Positions 1 to 12,471 of a DNA stretch of 64,000 bases are shown here, in pieces. The translations under genes and the position numbers were made by a program. Below the pieces are notes generated by a model, which was not told the DNA's origin, searched no databases, and saw only the letters and a program-made list of their open reading frames with translations. The DNA is taken from positions 4,402,001 through 4,466,000 of the forward strand of contig JAWZSP010000002.1 in NCBI GenBank assembly GCA_034401135.1. The letters are read 5' to 3'. Source of the DNA: Volutella citrinella (taxonomy: Eukaryota > Ascomycota > Sordariomycetes > Hypocreales > Nectriaceae). Position 1 is the stretch's first letter. Each line of letters starts with the position of its first letter.

Positions 1-607
1 ACGCAAGATGCAGGCGGACTCGTAGCTGCCTCCTTTTATGGCTACGCGACGTGTGTGGCCGGGGGCATTTTGCTGATGCACATGCAGGCTGAACATGGAG
101 GCGTTTCTCAACGTCAAAGGGAGACTCTGACGTCTTTCCAGACGGCGTTGGATGTTTTGCAAAACATGGGACGGGCGTGGGACCACACGTCAAAAATTGT
201 AAGATACCGCCACTTTTTGGCTACTTCTCGCGTTGTACAACTGGCTAACGTGTTTATCCGTCGTGTCACTGTAGTACCGACGGCTCCTCACACTCAGCAA
301 TCAGATCATGGGAGGCACCTGCGGCAACCTTGACGTTTGGCAGCATCTTGACCCGATGCCTGACAGCCTACTGTGGACCTTGGTGGACTATGGAAACATG
401 TGCCGCGAGGCGGTTCCCGAGCCACTGCTGGACGGTGGCGGAGTGGAAGGCCTGCTGTGCGGACTTGATGATGATCCAAACCTAGATTCCTCTTTGATGC
501 GCGATGAGAATATCAACATGTCGGTAGACAGCAGCTACGTACATCCGTTCGGTGGGGTTAGTCCCGGAACGCTATATCTTTTGGATCTTGCGTCGAATGG
601 AGGATGA
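1..607 (+). CDS. Fungal transcription factor, C-terminal part (5' partial)
   Basis: Open from the first base, so the gene begins upstream of the window. Exons 1-198 and 275-607; intron 199-274 has a GTAAGA donor, a CTAAC branch and a TAG acceptor and is phase 0. The 176 residues read from the edge include FYGYATCVAGGILLMH, then a stretch joined over the splice as AWDHTSKI-YRRLLTLS, and an acidic tail. This is the usual look of the end of the fungal-specific domain of Zn2Cys6 regulators: a hydrophobic helix, an Arg/Gln-rich helix with a conserved Trp, then a variable tail. The DNA-binding part lies outside, so target and exact family are unknown. That it is a regulator is an inference from the C-terminal pattern only. 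Confidence 0.6.
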
Positions 608-653
608 CAGGCTTGGCATTGGAACCTTTGGTTAGTCTGCGGCTGGCACGGAG
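606..653 (+). repeat. Diverged direct repeat, copy A
   Basis: About 48 bp starting at the stop codon of the upstream regulator gene. It matches 1545-1592 at roughly 38 of 48 positions, sharing the cores AACCTTT and TTAGTCT. Confidence 0.55.
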
Positions 654-2445
654 ACGATCAATCGACTTTCCGAGCGAAAGAAGGGTCATGTAAGTACCTT
701 TGCTCGGGACACAAGGGCAAGTGACAAGTGTTGACCTGGCCAATTCAGCCGGAGAATTGATTCAAACTCCCTAAGTATTCGCCGGTTAATGAACTAAGTC
801 CGGCAAAGCCAACTCCTTTACGCCAACTACTAAAACTACCTTAAGAACGTCATAAGTTCTTCCTTCCTGTTGAAACCCAAGTGCAACACCGGGCGTCTGA
901 TATTTAGAAATTCTCTGCAGCATAGCCAAAAGGATATTTGTCAAGACACCTGGGGTCAATTCAATTGCAGGCGTTCCAAAAGCGGAGAGCGTTTGGCCGC
1001 CGGCTACCCATACGCGAAGAAGGATTTTCCAGTCGTCGAAAGTAATAGAGTTCTCATACCACGTCACTCCTTGCGTAATCTTCATGGTAGAGGCTATTGC
1101 CTGTCATATTACAAAGCTGCTCATGAGGGCGGGATGTGCAACGCTAGTCTCTAGTGTTTCACACCTGGAATCCTTGCGGGTGGCTGTCGAACCCACCAGC
1201 GGCACGCTAGTCGCACTTAGGCTTCCTGAATGCTGTGTTGACCTGCATTGTGCAGTAATAATCCCGACGCAGTTTATCTATAGCAGTCGCGGCCGCTCGA
1301 GTGGATTCTGTTGTGACAAGCATAGTCTAGTTGACACTACCACTCTGGGCCACTTGGCACATTCCCGGCCCACATCTATACGCCCGATCCACATGCTTCC
1401 TCCTGCAGTAGGTATTGAATCGTGATCGTGTGTATTGTCCATTTCTCTCTCCGCTGCGGTCGGTCTGCGGGGGCCAGCTGCTGCAGGGACACCTTATTGC
1501 GAGCCGCAGGTGCGGTCATAGATGCGTATAGAAAGAGACTAAGGGGCAGACTTTGTATTGAAACCTTTAGTTAGTCTTCGGGTGGCATAGAGCAACTCCT
1601 TGTTTTATCGTATGTCTCTAGCGTGTAGGGTAGTCGATCGATGAAGCTGGATAGCTCGCCCTGTGCAGACACACATGCCATGTTTCAGTACAAATCCAAT
1701 AAAATTACGGGTCTTTTGATCTATTGGGCGCCAGAATCTTTTTCTCACTCACAATCGTTTAAAACACCTACTGAGGCGCCGTGGTTGACAGATTGCTGGT
1801 GGCGATAGTCGTAAGCGGCAAGGTAGGCCCGTGGATGGATGTGATGGCCCAGCTTTTGTCCTTGGTACCCACTGTAGCACATACTCTACCTACCTATAGT
1901 ACTAAAGGTACTTAAGTTCCACGGAATGTACAGGGCGCTGTTAGCGGTTCATCGGGCCAGGACTGGTCAGTCCCCTTCCCCGCACTGTAGTCGACCCCAC
2001 AGGCTATTTGCGCGTGAGCAACTCAATCCCTTTACCACGGCCTGTAGAATGTCACTAACAAAAGGCCAGAACCTGGAATGTGGTATCTTGGTGGTACTCT
2101 AGGCCATGCTAGGTACTATTCTCGTTATATAGCACTGTCCATAAAGCTAGCAAGCCTTGGTTTCCCGCCTGTGGTTTACAATAGTTAGCTAGTATGACCA
2201 CAGCCCGCGAGGGCTGCGATATTGGAAAGTAACTCGAGTCTTATGGAGGAAAAGTCGGCTTGACAAGAGGTAGCAAAATGACAACTCTTTTACCGCGTCT
2301 TATCTAACGCTCGCTTTACTGCGCTCGCCGCCTAAACTAACCGTCCTTGTTTGTGTACATACTCTACAATTTAAACCCTGCCAATACCCATCAAAATCTC
2401 CATAGATATACATTGCAACCCGCAACACGAGGCCTTGTTTCAGCC
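608..2445. other. Gene-poor intergenic region
   Basis: No open frame here has family features or plausible splicing. It lies between the stop codons of a plus-strand and a minus-strand gene, so it should mostly be terminator and 3' flanking DNA. It holds two diverged copies of a 48-bp sequence (606-653 and 1545-1592) and scattered TA-rich short repeats around 1870-1930. It may be decayed repeat DNA. Confidence 0.5.
1545..1592 (+). repeat. Diverged direct repeat, copy B
   Basis: Second copy of the repeat at 606-653. In its best-matching 38 bp, five of seven differences are C-to-T or G-to-A relative to copy A, the direction expected of RIP-type mutation. The copy is too short to prove it. Confidence 0.55.
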
Positions 2446-5400
2446 TCATCGAAAGTCGGGCTGAACTAGTAAGTCTATAGCTTCCTCTTTGTCCCAACCT
2501 TCCAAGAGCTCAATCCCAAGCTTTTGAGCCCGGTCAACAGCCTGCGCATGGACCTCACGCATTTCCTTGCCATATTCCTCTTGTTCCTCGGGATTTGACG
2601 TGCCAGAGATATCGCCAAGAATGATAGCCAGGAGTAGCAGAGTCCTAACCTGCAGGCCTGGCTCACAGTTTGTGTTGTCTTCGTTTTCGTTGAATATATC
2701 CCTCGCCTTCCGTGTGCACACTAGCGCAGCGGGAAGCAGGCTCCGTTTTCGACGAATCCACCCGAGTTTGTGGTATGCCACAGCTAAACGGTAGTCCTTA
2801 CTGTCCAGAAAGGATTCCCGCAACTGCACAGCTTGCTCCACCATTCGCTCGGCCTCTACCAAGTTGCCCTCAAGGATGCTGAGGTTTCCAAGCTGGTAGA
2901 TTGTCGCTGTTGTAAAGTAGTGCCGCCGGGTGAGAACTTTCTCTTGAATCTGAAGGGCCATCTTCAGCATTGTATTAGCGTCTTCCAACTCATTGAGTCG
3001 GAGGTAGGTGCGTCCCATGTTGGAGTAGAGCAGACCTAGAAGCTCCTGTGAAGGCGGTTCCGTTGCCGACTCAAACACCTCTTTAGCCTTTTGGAAATAC
3101 TTCTTCGCTTGGTGCAGTTCGCTGCAGTCTGCATAAGAAATGGCCAGGTTGAACAAGCTATTTCCCAGCTCAATGTCGTTTGGGCCCAACAGCTCTTCTC
3201 TCCACTTGGTGACTTGAATGTCAAGTTGAAGGGCTTCTTTGCATTCTTCAGGTCCCCGACTGGAGAGAATATTGGACAAGTTGTTGAGAACCAATGCATG
3301 AATGAGATTGGGCTCATCGCCCAACTCATGTTGACAGATGGACCTTGCGGAGCTCAGGATGTCAAAGGCAGCTGAATTTAGCCCACGCTCATACATATAA
3401 TAGCCACAACTAGCGAGAAGGTTGGCAAAGGAGACAAGGTTAGTGAGGTTTCCTTCGGCCTGGCGATACGCAATGGTCAGGGCTTCGACGTGAGGCGCTA
3501 CACGACGGCACCGGTCAAGATGCGTACCAATGGTGAGAGATCCGCCTTTGACCTGTTTTGGGAATGCCCCATCGATGATGGAGAAAGCCTTTTGGAAGTT
3601 GCTCTGCCACTCCGTCGGAGTCCACCGGCGTATCACCGCCCAGCGAACAAGACGATGCACTTTGAGCTTCCGTGTGGTGAGATCCTTTTCAATGAGCGAC
3701 ACCTTGCGCAGGGAAGCAATGACCCTGTTGTACTTGCCCAGGTCCTTGAGGCACAGGGGCAAGTCTGGCTTGTCTGCATTGCCAGTTGCTGATTGTAGGA
3801 ACAGAGTCTCTTCAATGGAGTCTGTGTTGAACAGGACGAGCAGGTTGAGGAGCTCGGTGGCATCTGTCTGAGACAGCAGAGAATTTAGAGAGATGTCGAA
3901 TGCAGTAGTGAACCTCAACTCGTAGTTGAAGTTGGCAGCCTCTGCGTCGTGTTCGTCCAACAGCTTGAAAGACAGATTGCGAATTCCGGGTAGATCAAGA
4001 AAGTCCTCGAGTGACGAGGCAGTGTCATCCAGATAACCCACCAGATGGCACAAGGCAAGGGGAAGTCCACCCAGTATTGTTGCAGCCTCCACACAAGTCC
4101 GCAATGATGGGTACACTCGTCTCTGTTGGAGCTCCTTTCGGATGAACTCTCCGCCAGCAGACGAGCCAAATGACTCCACATGGGTAGTCTGAACACTGTT
4201 GCCCAGCTTGTAGGTTGCCACTCCTGGGTTTCTTGATGTCATGAGGATTCGGCCATGGCGGGAAGATGGCCAGTACGGCTTGAGGATGCCGATACTCTCA
4301 ACACTATCAAATATGAGGAGCCAGGACTCATTCTCGGCTAAGAAGTCCATGAAGAGCTTTGCAGAGTCTGGACGAGACTCTAAATCGGGGAATAATCGCC
4401 TGGTAATGTCGTCGATATCCTGAATAATCTTGGCCTCTTTGTCTGCATGGACCCAAAAGACATGGGAGAGCTTGTCGGTCTGGTTGTACCCGTATTGTAG
4501 AGCAATTTGTGTTTTGCCGACGCCACCGACGCCATACAAGCAATGGACGCATAGGCCTTTATCAGCCTCGTCGTCAAATGTGTTTTGTATAGAGTCAAGT
4601 TCCATGTCTACAGAACTGGTGAGACGATGTAAAGGTAGGGTATCAGAAAAATACTCACCTCTTCCAAAGAATGGAGCCGTTGCAAAGGATGGAAGGTTGT
4701 CAAACTTAAGCTTGCTAGATCCGGATACAGCTGTGAGGAGTGACGCGTCCTCTTCCATCTTTTCTTGAAGACTCTTGCCTGGGGCGACTAGCAAGGGCGT
4801 TGGGTTGCGATCGACTGCGACGCTTGTTAGTCGGAGACAACAGCAGACTATAATGAGATCAGTGGTGACTGACTGATGCTTTGGACCAATATCTTCATTT
4901 GCTGTGACACGATTTTAAAATTCTCGTCCTGCTCGCCCTTAAACCGGCAGATGTCTCGATGATTGGCGTCCAGGCCGATGCAAACAGTCTCTCTGGGATG
5001 ATTGATGCGGGCAGAGGCCGCTTCGACCACCAGACCAAGGTATGACTTGATGGGCTTTTGCTCAAAGAAGGTCAACATCTCCATCTCTGAGGCGATGTTG
5101 ATAAAGTCTGTGTTGATATACTTCAACGTGTCGGACATGACGTCGAGCTCCTTGACTGATGCTGTGCACTCCTGGCCAAACGCAGCTGTCCATGTTTTGG
5201 CAAAGAAGGCCCCACGAGCCGCGAATAGACTCCCATGGTGAGGTGTGGCAAGGAATACAATGCCTTTAGTGGCCTTGAGAAGACTGTTTGCCGCTTGGCG
5301 GGTACTAGATAGTGCGAGAGCCTTTGATGTTGCGAGCGGTTTGTGTGAGCGCATGTCTGGTGGAATCCGAGACGAAGAGAAACTTGGGATCGGGGACGCA

Positions 5401-6008
5401 TACTCTTTTGATGACCATACCCCCCATACTGTGTCCGACAAAGACCAACGGCCGAGCCTGGTTGTACTTCAGCAGCTGAGTTGTGTGTGCTCCATTTTTG
5501 GGTGTCCCACCTTTAGAACTGGTCCCGATCGATGTGCGACCAACTGGGCCATGAGACTTTCGGCAAATGATTGGATGTCGCCGGCCGCCGTGTTGGAAAA
5601 CAGTTTCGCGTTGTAGCCAAAGGTCAGAATGCGGGTATTCGGAATAACGAGTGGGAGAAGATCTCGAGGCCAAAAGACGGAGTCGCACGTCCAGGTACCC
5701 TGCGGATGGCCGTTGAGGCCGTGGACAAAGACGATACTAGAGAGTAACAGAGGTGAGCATTGACCTAGGTGTTTGGATCAAGACTGTCATTAAAGATACG
5801 GAATGCATACTCACTCCACATTAGCCGCATCTCTTTCATCGTCCGAGGCCGGGGCGGGAGGCCATACAACGGAGAGGCCTAGGGTAGCCCTTGATGGCTC
5901 GGCGACTACCGTAGAGGCGGAACTGGAAGCATCGCTGTTGACGGACTGTTGTCGGTTAAGTGGCGAAGAGGATCTCCGGCCTCGTTTGCGGCCCAATGAG
6001 AATTTCAT
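2446..6008 (-). CDS. NLR-type STAND protein: alpha/beta-hydrolase, NB-ARC, TPR
   Basis: Six exons: 6008-5815, 5736-5541, 5475-5404, 5321-4874, 4814-4659, 4607-2446; they sum to 1075 codons plus stop. After a basic Ser-rich N-terminus comes a SesB/lipase-like alpha/beta-hydrolase: an oxyanion stretch VFVHGLNGHPQGTW, nucleophile elbow GHSMGG (Ser near residue 146) and FLATPHHGS. Then FFGRDMELD leads into an NB-ARC ATPase with Walker A GVGGVGKT (about residues 381-388) and a Walker B-like LLIFD. The last 350 or so residues are tetratricopeptide repeats (motifs such as LGNSLFNLAISYADC, LLGLLYSNMGRTYL). This order is a known fungal NLR architecture linked to non-self recognition; a specific role is inferred. 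The 51-nt intron 4608-4658 is in frame and could be overlooked. The 65-nt intron 5476-5540 has a weak GTCGCA donor but restores AESLMAQL-LLKYNQARPLVF. Confidence 0.88.
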
Positions 6009-7079
6009 GATGAAGCGTATACCATAGGAGAAACGAGAGGCTCTGAAACGTAAGATGCTCCAGGATGTTGTTCTCTGGCGGAGAAACCATGGTGTGCGAG
6101 GACAACGCGGCCACAGTCGTGGGCAGTCTGCTTGGTCAGACAAGGGTAGACGGTGCCGTAGACGAGAGGATGGCGGAAGCCACCCCCTTGGCAAACACCC
6201 AGTCCATCACCCACGCATTAATTGCTACTTTGATGGACTAACAGGTTGCACATTTCGCACAAATTGGGCATATCGAGGGTGGGTGGCCAGCCAAGAACGG
6301 CCCCCAAGTGCGTTCTCTTCCGGAGCATCGCCAAGCCGTGGGCGCCCGTCGGATTGTGCCACTGACGCATCGCGGTCACGTCCGGCCGCGAAATGCAGCC
6401 CTTTCGTCGCGATGTGTCATTGAGAAGCAACGATCTGCCAGCAATTTACAATTGATGCAGCCTTCGCGAGGCGAGTCGTTGACTGATGCCCAAAGTGACC
6501 ATCCACGAGGGCGATGTAGAAGCCCTGGGCGCCTATGAGGAAATTGCCTCAGCGCTGATACGTAGCATTCTTGTTTTGGGGCTGAAACTACATGCCAGCA
6601 CGGCATATGCAGTCATCCCACCAATTCGATTTCTCTCAACGGCCATTCGGTAGCCTCGTCGGAGCGGCTGCGGCGGGCTATAGGAGCCATGTACGCAGAG
6701 GAGGCTCTGGACAAGCACGGAATTAATTCTGTAGCGTAGCCGAGGTGGGATCAACCAAGAGGGGCATGCTTCACCCACCGACAATGCCATGCTGTTGTTG
6801 TTGTTGACGAATTATTCACAGGTTACAGGCAAACGGCTTGCCAGCATCCAACTCTTGGCCACCTCAGTCACTCCTCACTCCAACACTGCCTGCCCTGTTG
6901 TCACCTGTTTCGTGCTGCTCGCTCACGTGCTCCCGCTCGGACAGGCAGGTAGGGTAGACAGGCAGCCAGCACCGTCAAAGGACCCAACCTTCTCCCCCCA
7001 CCAGCGACTCCCTCTTCCACAACGGCCCCATATTCCCTGCCTCTAGCTTGCCTGCCCATGCACCACCAAGCCCTCGAAC
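6009..7079. other. Divergent promoter region of the NLR and amidase genes
   Basis: About 1.07 kb between two divergently transcribed genes. No coding signal on either strand. The last 250 bp before the amidase start are C/T-rich, typical of fungal promoters and 5' leaders, with a short GTT run near 6790. Confidence 0.6.
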
Positions 7080-9178
7080 ATGGGAGACATGTTTGCAAGC
7101 CTGGAGATGTCGCAAATCCCCGACGTGGCCGACCTTACAATTGCCCAGATCCGTCGCGGCCTCGAGAATCGCCAGTTCACCTGCCGTGAATTATGCGAGG
7201 TGCGTCCCCCCTCCATCCCCGCTGCGCGAATGCTGCCATTTTTTTTCTCGTTTGTGGCGCTGTTCCTCGGTTGACGCGAATGTCTAGGTCTATCTCTCGA
7301 GGATCGCCGAAGTCAACGACGCGCTCAGCGCTGTGATCCAAACCAACCCTGATGTCTTGACTATTGCCGACAGCCGCGACCAAGATTATGCAGAGAATCT
7401 CCCCCGCGGGCGAGTTTTGCCCACGTCGATGCCATTCCCCATTGCTGCGCGCTAATTCAGATGCATCCAGGACACTGCACGGCATTCCTATTCTCGTCAA
7501 GAATGTTTTCCACGCCGGCGACTCCATAGTCACAACTGGTGAGTGAACCAACCAAACCCTACCACGATGCGATTCTCGGGTCGACCCATTTGCTCACACC
7601 GCCTCGCCGTGAAGCCGGTTCAATTGCTCTCGCGGGCATCTCAAATGGAACCTCGACAGCTGTACAAAGGCTCATCGACGAGGGAGCCGTCGTCCTCGGC
7701 ACCACCAACCTGTCCGAGTATGCCAATCTGCGATCTGAGCACTGCCCCGACGGATGGAGCCCACTCGGCGGCCAGTGCTACGGCGCATTCGCGAAGCTGC
7801 AGAACCCAAGCGGCTCATCCTCTGGAAGCTCTGTTGCCGCCAGGTTGGGGCTTGCTGCTGGCACTCTGGGAACCGAGGTCAGATCCCATCTCCCCTCCTC
7901 TGCTTTGAACATACAGGATTTGACTGTGACGTCTGGACTTAGAACAATGGATCCATCACTTCCCCGGCCGCCCAGTCAGCTGTCGTTGGCTTCAAACCCA
8001 CCGTCGGGCTCATTTCGAGGCATGGCGTCATCACCTTCAATAAATATCAAGACTGCCCCGGCCCCATCACTCGCCACGCTGAAGATGCCGCTGCTTTGCT
8101 CTCCGTTCTTTCTGGTCAGTCACAGCTCTCGCAATTCCGCTTCTTTATTCTCAATCTTCATCTAGGCCACGACGCGCGGGATCCCCTCACCGATAGTATA
8201 CCCAAGGACATGGATCTCAACTTTGGAGCAGGGTCTCCCTTGTCTCTTAAAGGGTTGCGGTTGGCCGTTTGTCTCCGAGGCCCCAGTAGGGTTTTGAATC
8301 GTGGTTTTGCTGACGTGCGGCTCAGGTTCCACGATCGACTGTCGTTGACAGCATTGACGATCCTGAAATTTTGGCAAAGTTTGACGACACTCTTGATCAA
8401 CTGCGCAAGGAAGGCGTGACAATTGTCGACAACGTTGAGTATCCTTCGTGGACCAGAGCCTTCAGTCGCGAGTCGTTGCCATTTGTGTGGCATCAGCTGA
8501 AGGAAGGTGAGTTCGAGTTCGTTGAAGCCGGTGCATCATCTTTCTGATAATCCGCAGCATTGGGCCAGTACCTGTCGGATGTCACCTCCAACCCCCACAA
8601 CCTGCGATCGTTGGAAGATATATGGAAACACATGCAGACACTCACCGTTGAGAAAACGTCTTCCCTCGGAGGGACTCGTTTTATCAAGGCGTTCAACACC
8701 CCTCCAGCTGATGCTGAAGCAGAGTTTCGGCTACGTCTCGCCAAGGGAGCTGAGATTGGCACCATCCTGGAGAAGCACTCATGCGATGCGATAATCGTAC
8801 CCGAAGGATGCCGGAACCCGTCCGACTTGGGCCAGTCGCCAGTAGTTTGCCTCCCTATGGGCTTCCATCCCGCGTCCACCGAGACAGAGTATGACGAATA
8901 TGGCCTCTGCAGTAAAGCTCCAAACATGCCGTTAGTTCCCACTTCCTTGCCTCCTGTCTCAAACTAACCCGGTGCCTTCAAGATTTGGGGTCATGCTGTT
9001 GGGGCGCAAGTGGGACGATGACAAGCTTCTTTCCATTGCTAATGCGTATGAGAGTGTCATGCGGCCGTTGTTGAACAACCAGGACAAGCCAATCGTGATG
9101 CCAACCACGGAGCTCCGGGATGTCGTCAAGCGTAGACTGGAATCGCAAGGTGTTGATTCATCCAAGTCCCAACTTTAG
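7080..9178 (+). CDS. Amidase-signature family hydrolase
   Basis: Nine exons: 7080-7199, 7288-7424, 7471-7538, 7615-7877, 7943-8114, 8166-8266, 8326-8506, 8558-8930, 8983-9178, giving 536 aa, the normal size of fungal amidases. The enzyme hydrolyses C-N bonds of amides with a Ser-cisSer-Lys triad. I see Lys 96 in GIPILVKN, the Gly/Ser loop NPSGSSSGSS with the cis-Ser near 176, and the nucleophile near Ser 200 in NNGSITSP; the 24-residue Ser-Ser spacing is that of the family. Downstream GFKPTVGLISR and GLRLAVPR also match. No signal peptide, so likely cytosolic. The second intron uses a weak GTCGAT donor, chosen because it joins RVLPT to TLHGIPILV. The substrate cannot be told; fungal relatives act on acetamide-like, formamide or xenobiotic amides. 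Confidence 0.9.
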
Positions 9179-9444
9179 ATAACTAGCCAGGCTGCAGAGC
9201 ATGCAACTCAATACGACTAGGTAGCCTCCGCCTCATTTCATTCAACGCCCGTCTTGTACTTGCGAACTGTGCACTAGGTGTTCCGTTACTCCTCAATTCA
9301 GTCAATTCAACTAATAGGTAGAAACACCATTCCATTCAACTTGTTGGGTCTGTTTGCATGCTGCGCAACTCTCCCTCGCGCTAGACAAGACATGCATCCC
9401 ACAAATATTATGTGTGCAATACAGATGGCACATAAACATCAAGT

Positions 9445-11900
9445 CTATATGTTCTTGTCTGCCCAACTCTTCACAATACCCGCTGGGGTCGCTTCGTACT
9501 CCCGAAGGTGCACCACGCCATCCTTGAGCAACGTTGTCGGCTGGAGCACTTGCTTCTGCTTGCCGGATCGCTTTTTTATGTCGGGGAGGAGAGCTCTGAT
9601 ATCCTCAGGAACCTCGGACATTTCATTGTACAATGCGACGCCCGCTGTGTCAGCGGTGCACAGGTACACATGCATCCGCATCAAGAGGGATTTTATCGCG
9701 TCTGGGCCTGATGAAAAGAGTTTCTTTCGGTCCAGAGAGACAGTCACCTCTGTTCCATCAGAGTCAACGGTGGCAATGCCGGCATGAACAAATTGCATCA
9801 AAATCACGTATCGAGCCTACACAGGGTCGATTCATTAGTCGTAGCATTGGATTTGGATTGTCCAGGACTTACTCGGCCATAAGTTGAGCCCCACGTCTAT
9901 GAAATGTATGTTAGTTTGTGCTTGATGAGTTGAGTAGCAAGGTGACTTACATTTGCTTCAGGCTGCCAAGATGCCAATCCAAGGACGCCGGACCTGAGAA
10001 TATAGAGAAACTCTATGTAGATGACTGCGGGACAGTTTAGCAGTTGACTGCGATGCAAGGAAAGCATTGCATCTGACCTTCTTCCCTGTCATACCCTGCG
10101 GCGTCAAGCTTGAAAACATCCCACACTTCTGTAAACAGCGACAAATAGAGACCAACAAGCTCGCATCTGCATTCTTCGTAGCTCCATCCGAAGACTGACT
10201 TGAACGTCTCGCCCGCCTTGTACCACGATTTGATCCCCTCTCCCGTCAGAGGGCTGACCGGGAGGTTCTTCATGTCAAAGTTGAAGCTTCCATCACTGAG
10301 CTCCGACATGTGCTTGCCGCTTCCATGGCCAAAGAGCTCGTGTAAGGCCACCAGAAGGCCAAATGAGGTGGACGCAAGCTTTGAGTAAAGCTTACTGTCT
10401 GCTTCTGAGAGGAAAGATACTCTGCCACTTGGCGAATCAACAAGCCTGTTCCGGATCGCCAGGTTCTTGAAGCCGTATTGTTCTCGTAGTTCAGCATGCT
10501 ATCAAAGTCAATCGGGCATCCCAATGGCAAATTTCCAAAATACTGACATTGGGTGCGTTTGTACCAACGGGGATGGAACTGCTAACGAATGCGAGAGCTG
10601 TTGGACGAACAAGTTAGCAAAGTTGTGGGTTGATTCAATCATCGGCATTGGCATACCTTCCATGCTTGTAAAGTCAGGAGACTCAAAGCGTTCGTGTTCA
10701 AATGGACTCTTGCCGTCCTCGTTCCAAGGTAGGAGTTGCATGAATCGATCCGCATTGCCCACTAGTTCACCCAGAGCCCGGGTCTCGGCTTGGTTTTGAA
10801 GCAGGACAAAACCTCGCCATTCGGCTCTGACTCCGTGGGGGTCGGTGTAGTATTCTATGAATCCCAGTAGAGACTCAACCTGCGGCGACTTGTCCTCAAC
10901 CCAAGCAGCTTGGGCAGCCTTTTGTGATGACATGTTGCCGGTTCGAAAGCCGTCAATGTGGTGTCTCAGCATCCGATCTTGTGCTTCGGTGGAGGTATAC
11001 TTATGAGCTTCCCTGATGCATTCAATGATTTTCCACATCTCATTCCGGTGATCCCCATACTTCATTTGCAGCACAGAACTCCCGGCACCGTCCGGAATGG
11101 AGACACGGTCGGTGCCGGCCTGTCGGGTCTCCTCGGATGCCACAAGCAACTCATAGACAACTTGGCCACTTTCTTCTGGGGCCAACTTTCTCAGTCGAGT
11201 GTTGTCTGTGACTACACTCTGAGATTCGAGGTACTCCTGGACTGTGGCGACCTCTTCCTTGGTGAGCACAGGAGTGTCGGGATAGTAACCACTGGTGAGT
11301 TCCTTCTTGTTATCTGGGTATCCAAGAGAAGAGCTTGCACCGGCGTACATCTGTTCAGAAATCGCATCGAACAGTTGCAATGTTGCTTCCGATGCGCTTG
11401 CCAGGGCGCGAAACGAGTCTCGACCAATTCTCGGGATGAATTTCTTGCTGGTAGCCGCCTTCCATGGAGTGATTAGCTACGAAAGTCAATTAGAAGCAAG
11501 GTTTCTTACGGAATAGTTGCCGAGATTCGCAAGGAGCATCGACGCATACTCGAGGAACCATGTTATTTCGGAGCTGTCGACGCCAACTGAGGCTGCCAAC
11601 GCGGCCCAGTCACCATCACATTGACGGTGAATCTGGAGGACCAGGTCAAAAATTTCCTCTGATTCGGCCGAATTCTGGCGCAAAATAATACGGGTGCCTT
11701 CAAATGACGCCCTGTGGTCATGAATACAATCAGATTGTCTGTCCGACATGGGGGCTGGTGGTTGCAGTGGCTGCTCGAGCTTACCGACACATCCAATGAG
11801 CATACAGCTTTTCCTTGTCCGTCAGCGCATGGAAATAGCTGTCGACTTCGAGGCGAAGAATCTCGGCATCGGATTCGGCAAAGGATGAATCCTCCGTCAT
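9445..11900 (-). CDS. Dipeptidyl peptidase III (peptidase family M49)
   Basis: Eight exons: 11900-11785, 11711-11510, 11458-10657, 10597-10548, 10498-10078, 10024-9951, 9896-9873 (24 nt), 9816-9445; 686 aa, close to the family length of about 680-730. DPP III is a cytosolic zinc exopeptidase releasing dipeptides from peptide N-termini. The M49 zinc motif HELFGHGSGK starts at His 443 (ligands His 443 and His 448), and the second motif EECRCE supplies Glu near 499. Other family stretches include GTRIILRQNSAESE and the REQYGFKNL region. I start at 11900 (MTEDSSF) because it matches the family N-terminus. The frame stays open upstream with a Met at 12056 followed by two hydrophobic stretches, so a membrane-anchored longer form cannot be excluded. 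Confidence 0.93.
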
Positions 11901-12471
11901 GTTGGAGTAGGTGTCAATGTGGGTGTTGAATTGGGTCAACGGCAGCTGTACCACGAGAACGAGCGCAATTAAACAAGGGGCGATGAGAAGTTGGCGAACA
12001 AGAGTCGAACAAGTGACCGATGTAGCCAGTAGTAAGAATAAAGTCGCGCTAAGCATTGGTGGTTTACTGTCTTTGGTAAAATTCATGACCATGCCTGGCA
12101 AGGAGATCAAGCGGCGCCAAAAAAAGATGGGCCTACCCATAACCCCCGCAAAAGCTAGAATGCGGCTCAACTGGCGGGGCCACGTAATTGCGGCCTTGGT
12201 CTACTGCGCCCGCCTGGCACCCCCGTGTTACACCAACACACACCGAGGTCTTGGGCTGCGGCGGGCGCCAATCGTTGTCCGGACGGCTTGGCCTCGTGAC
12301 GGCCAATGCGACCCGCCCTCGATAAGGGTATTCTCAATCGTACGATGCGTCGCCGACGAGATGCCACGGTCTCAGCTATTTAGTCGGTTGCCCAGCTCAG
12401 GCCGTCGGACAAGGGATCAAGTCCTAAGCCACCTCCATCAAGACGAGCACCACAGAGACCACACTACAAAC
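11901..12471. other. Divergent promoter, DPP III and small gene
   Basis: Intergenic DNA between two divergent genes. The part next to DPP III is open in the DPP III frame and encodes a hydrophobic extension I do not count as coding. The GC-rich part around 12180-12320 has no recognisable gene. Confidence 0.5.

Noticed and set aside
5470..5545. Apparent frameshift before GHSMGG in the NLR gene
   Set aside because: A 65-nt intron with a weak donor explains the change of frame and gives the expected helix; a lesion is not required.
10499..10547. Frame change in DPP III near 10.5 kb
   Set aside because: A 49-nt GTCAGT-TAG intron in phase 0 restores the family sequence HAELREQYGFKN.
11901..12170. 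N-terminal hydrophobic extension of DPP III
   Set aside because: DPP III enzymes are cytosolic and the downstream Met gives the family length; kept only as an alternative start.
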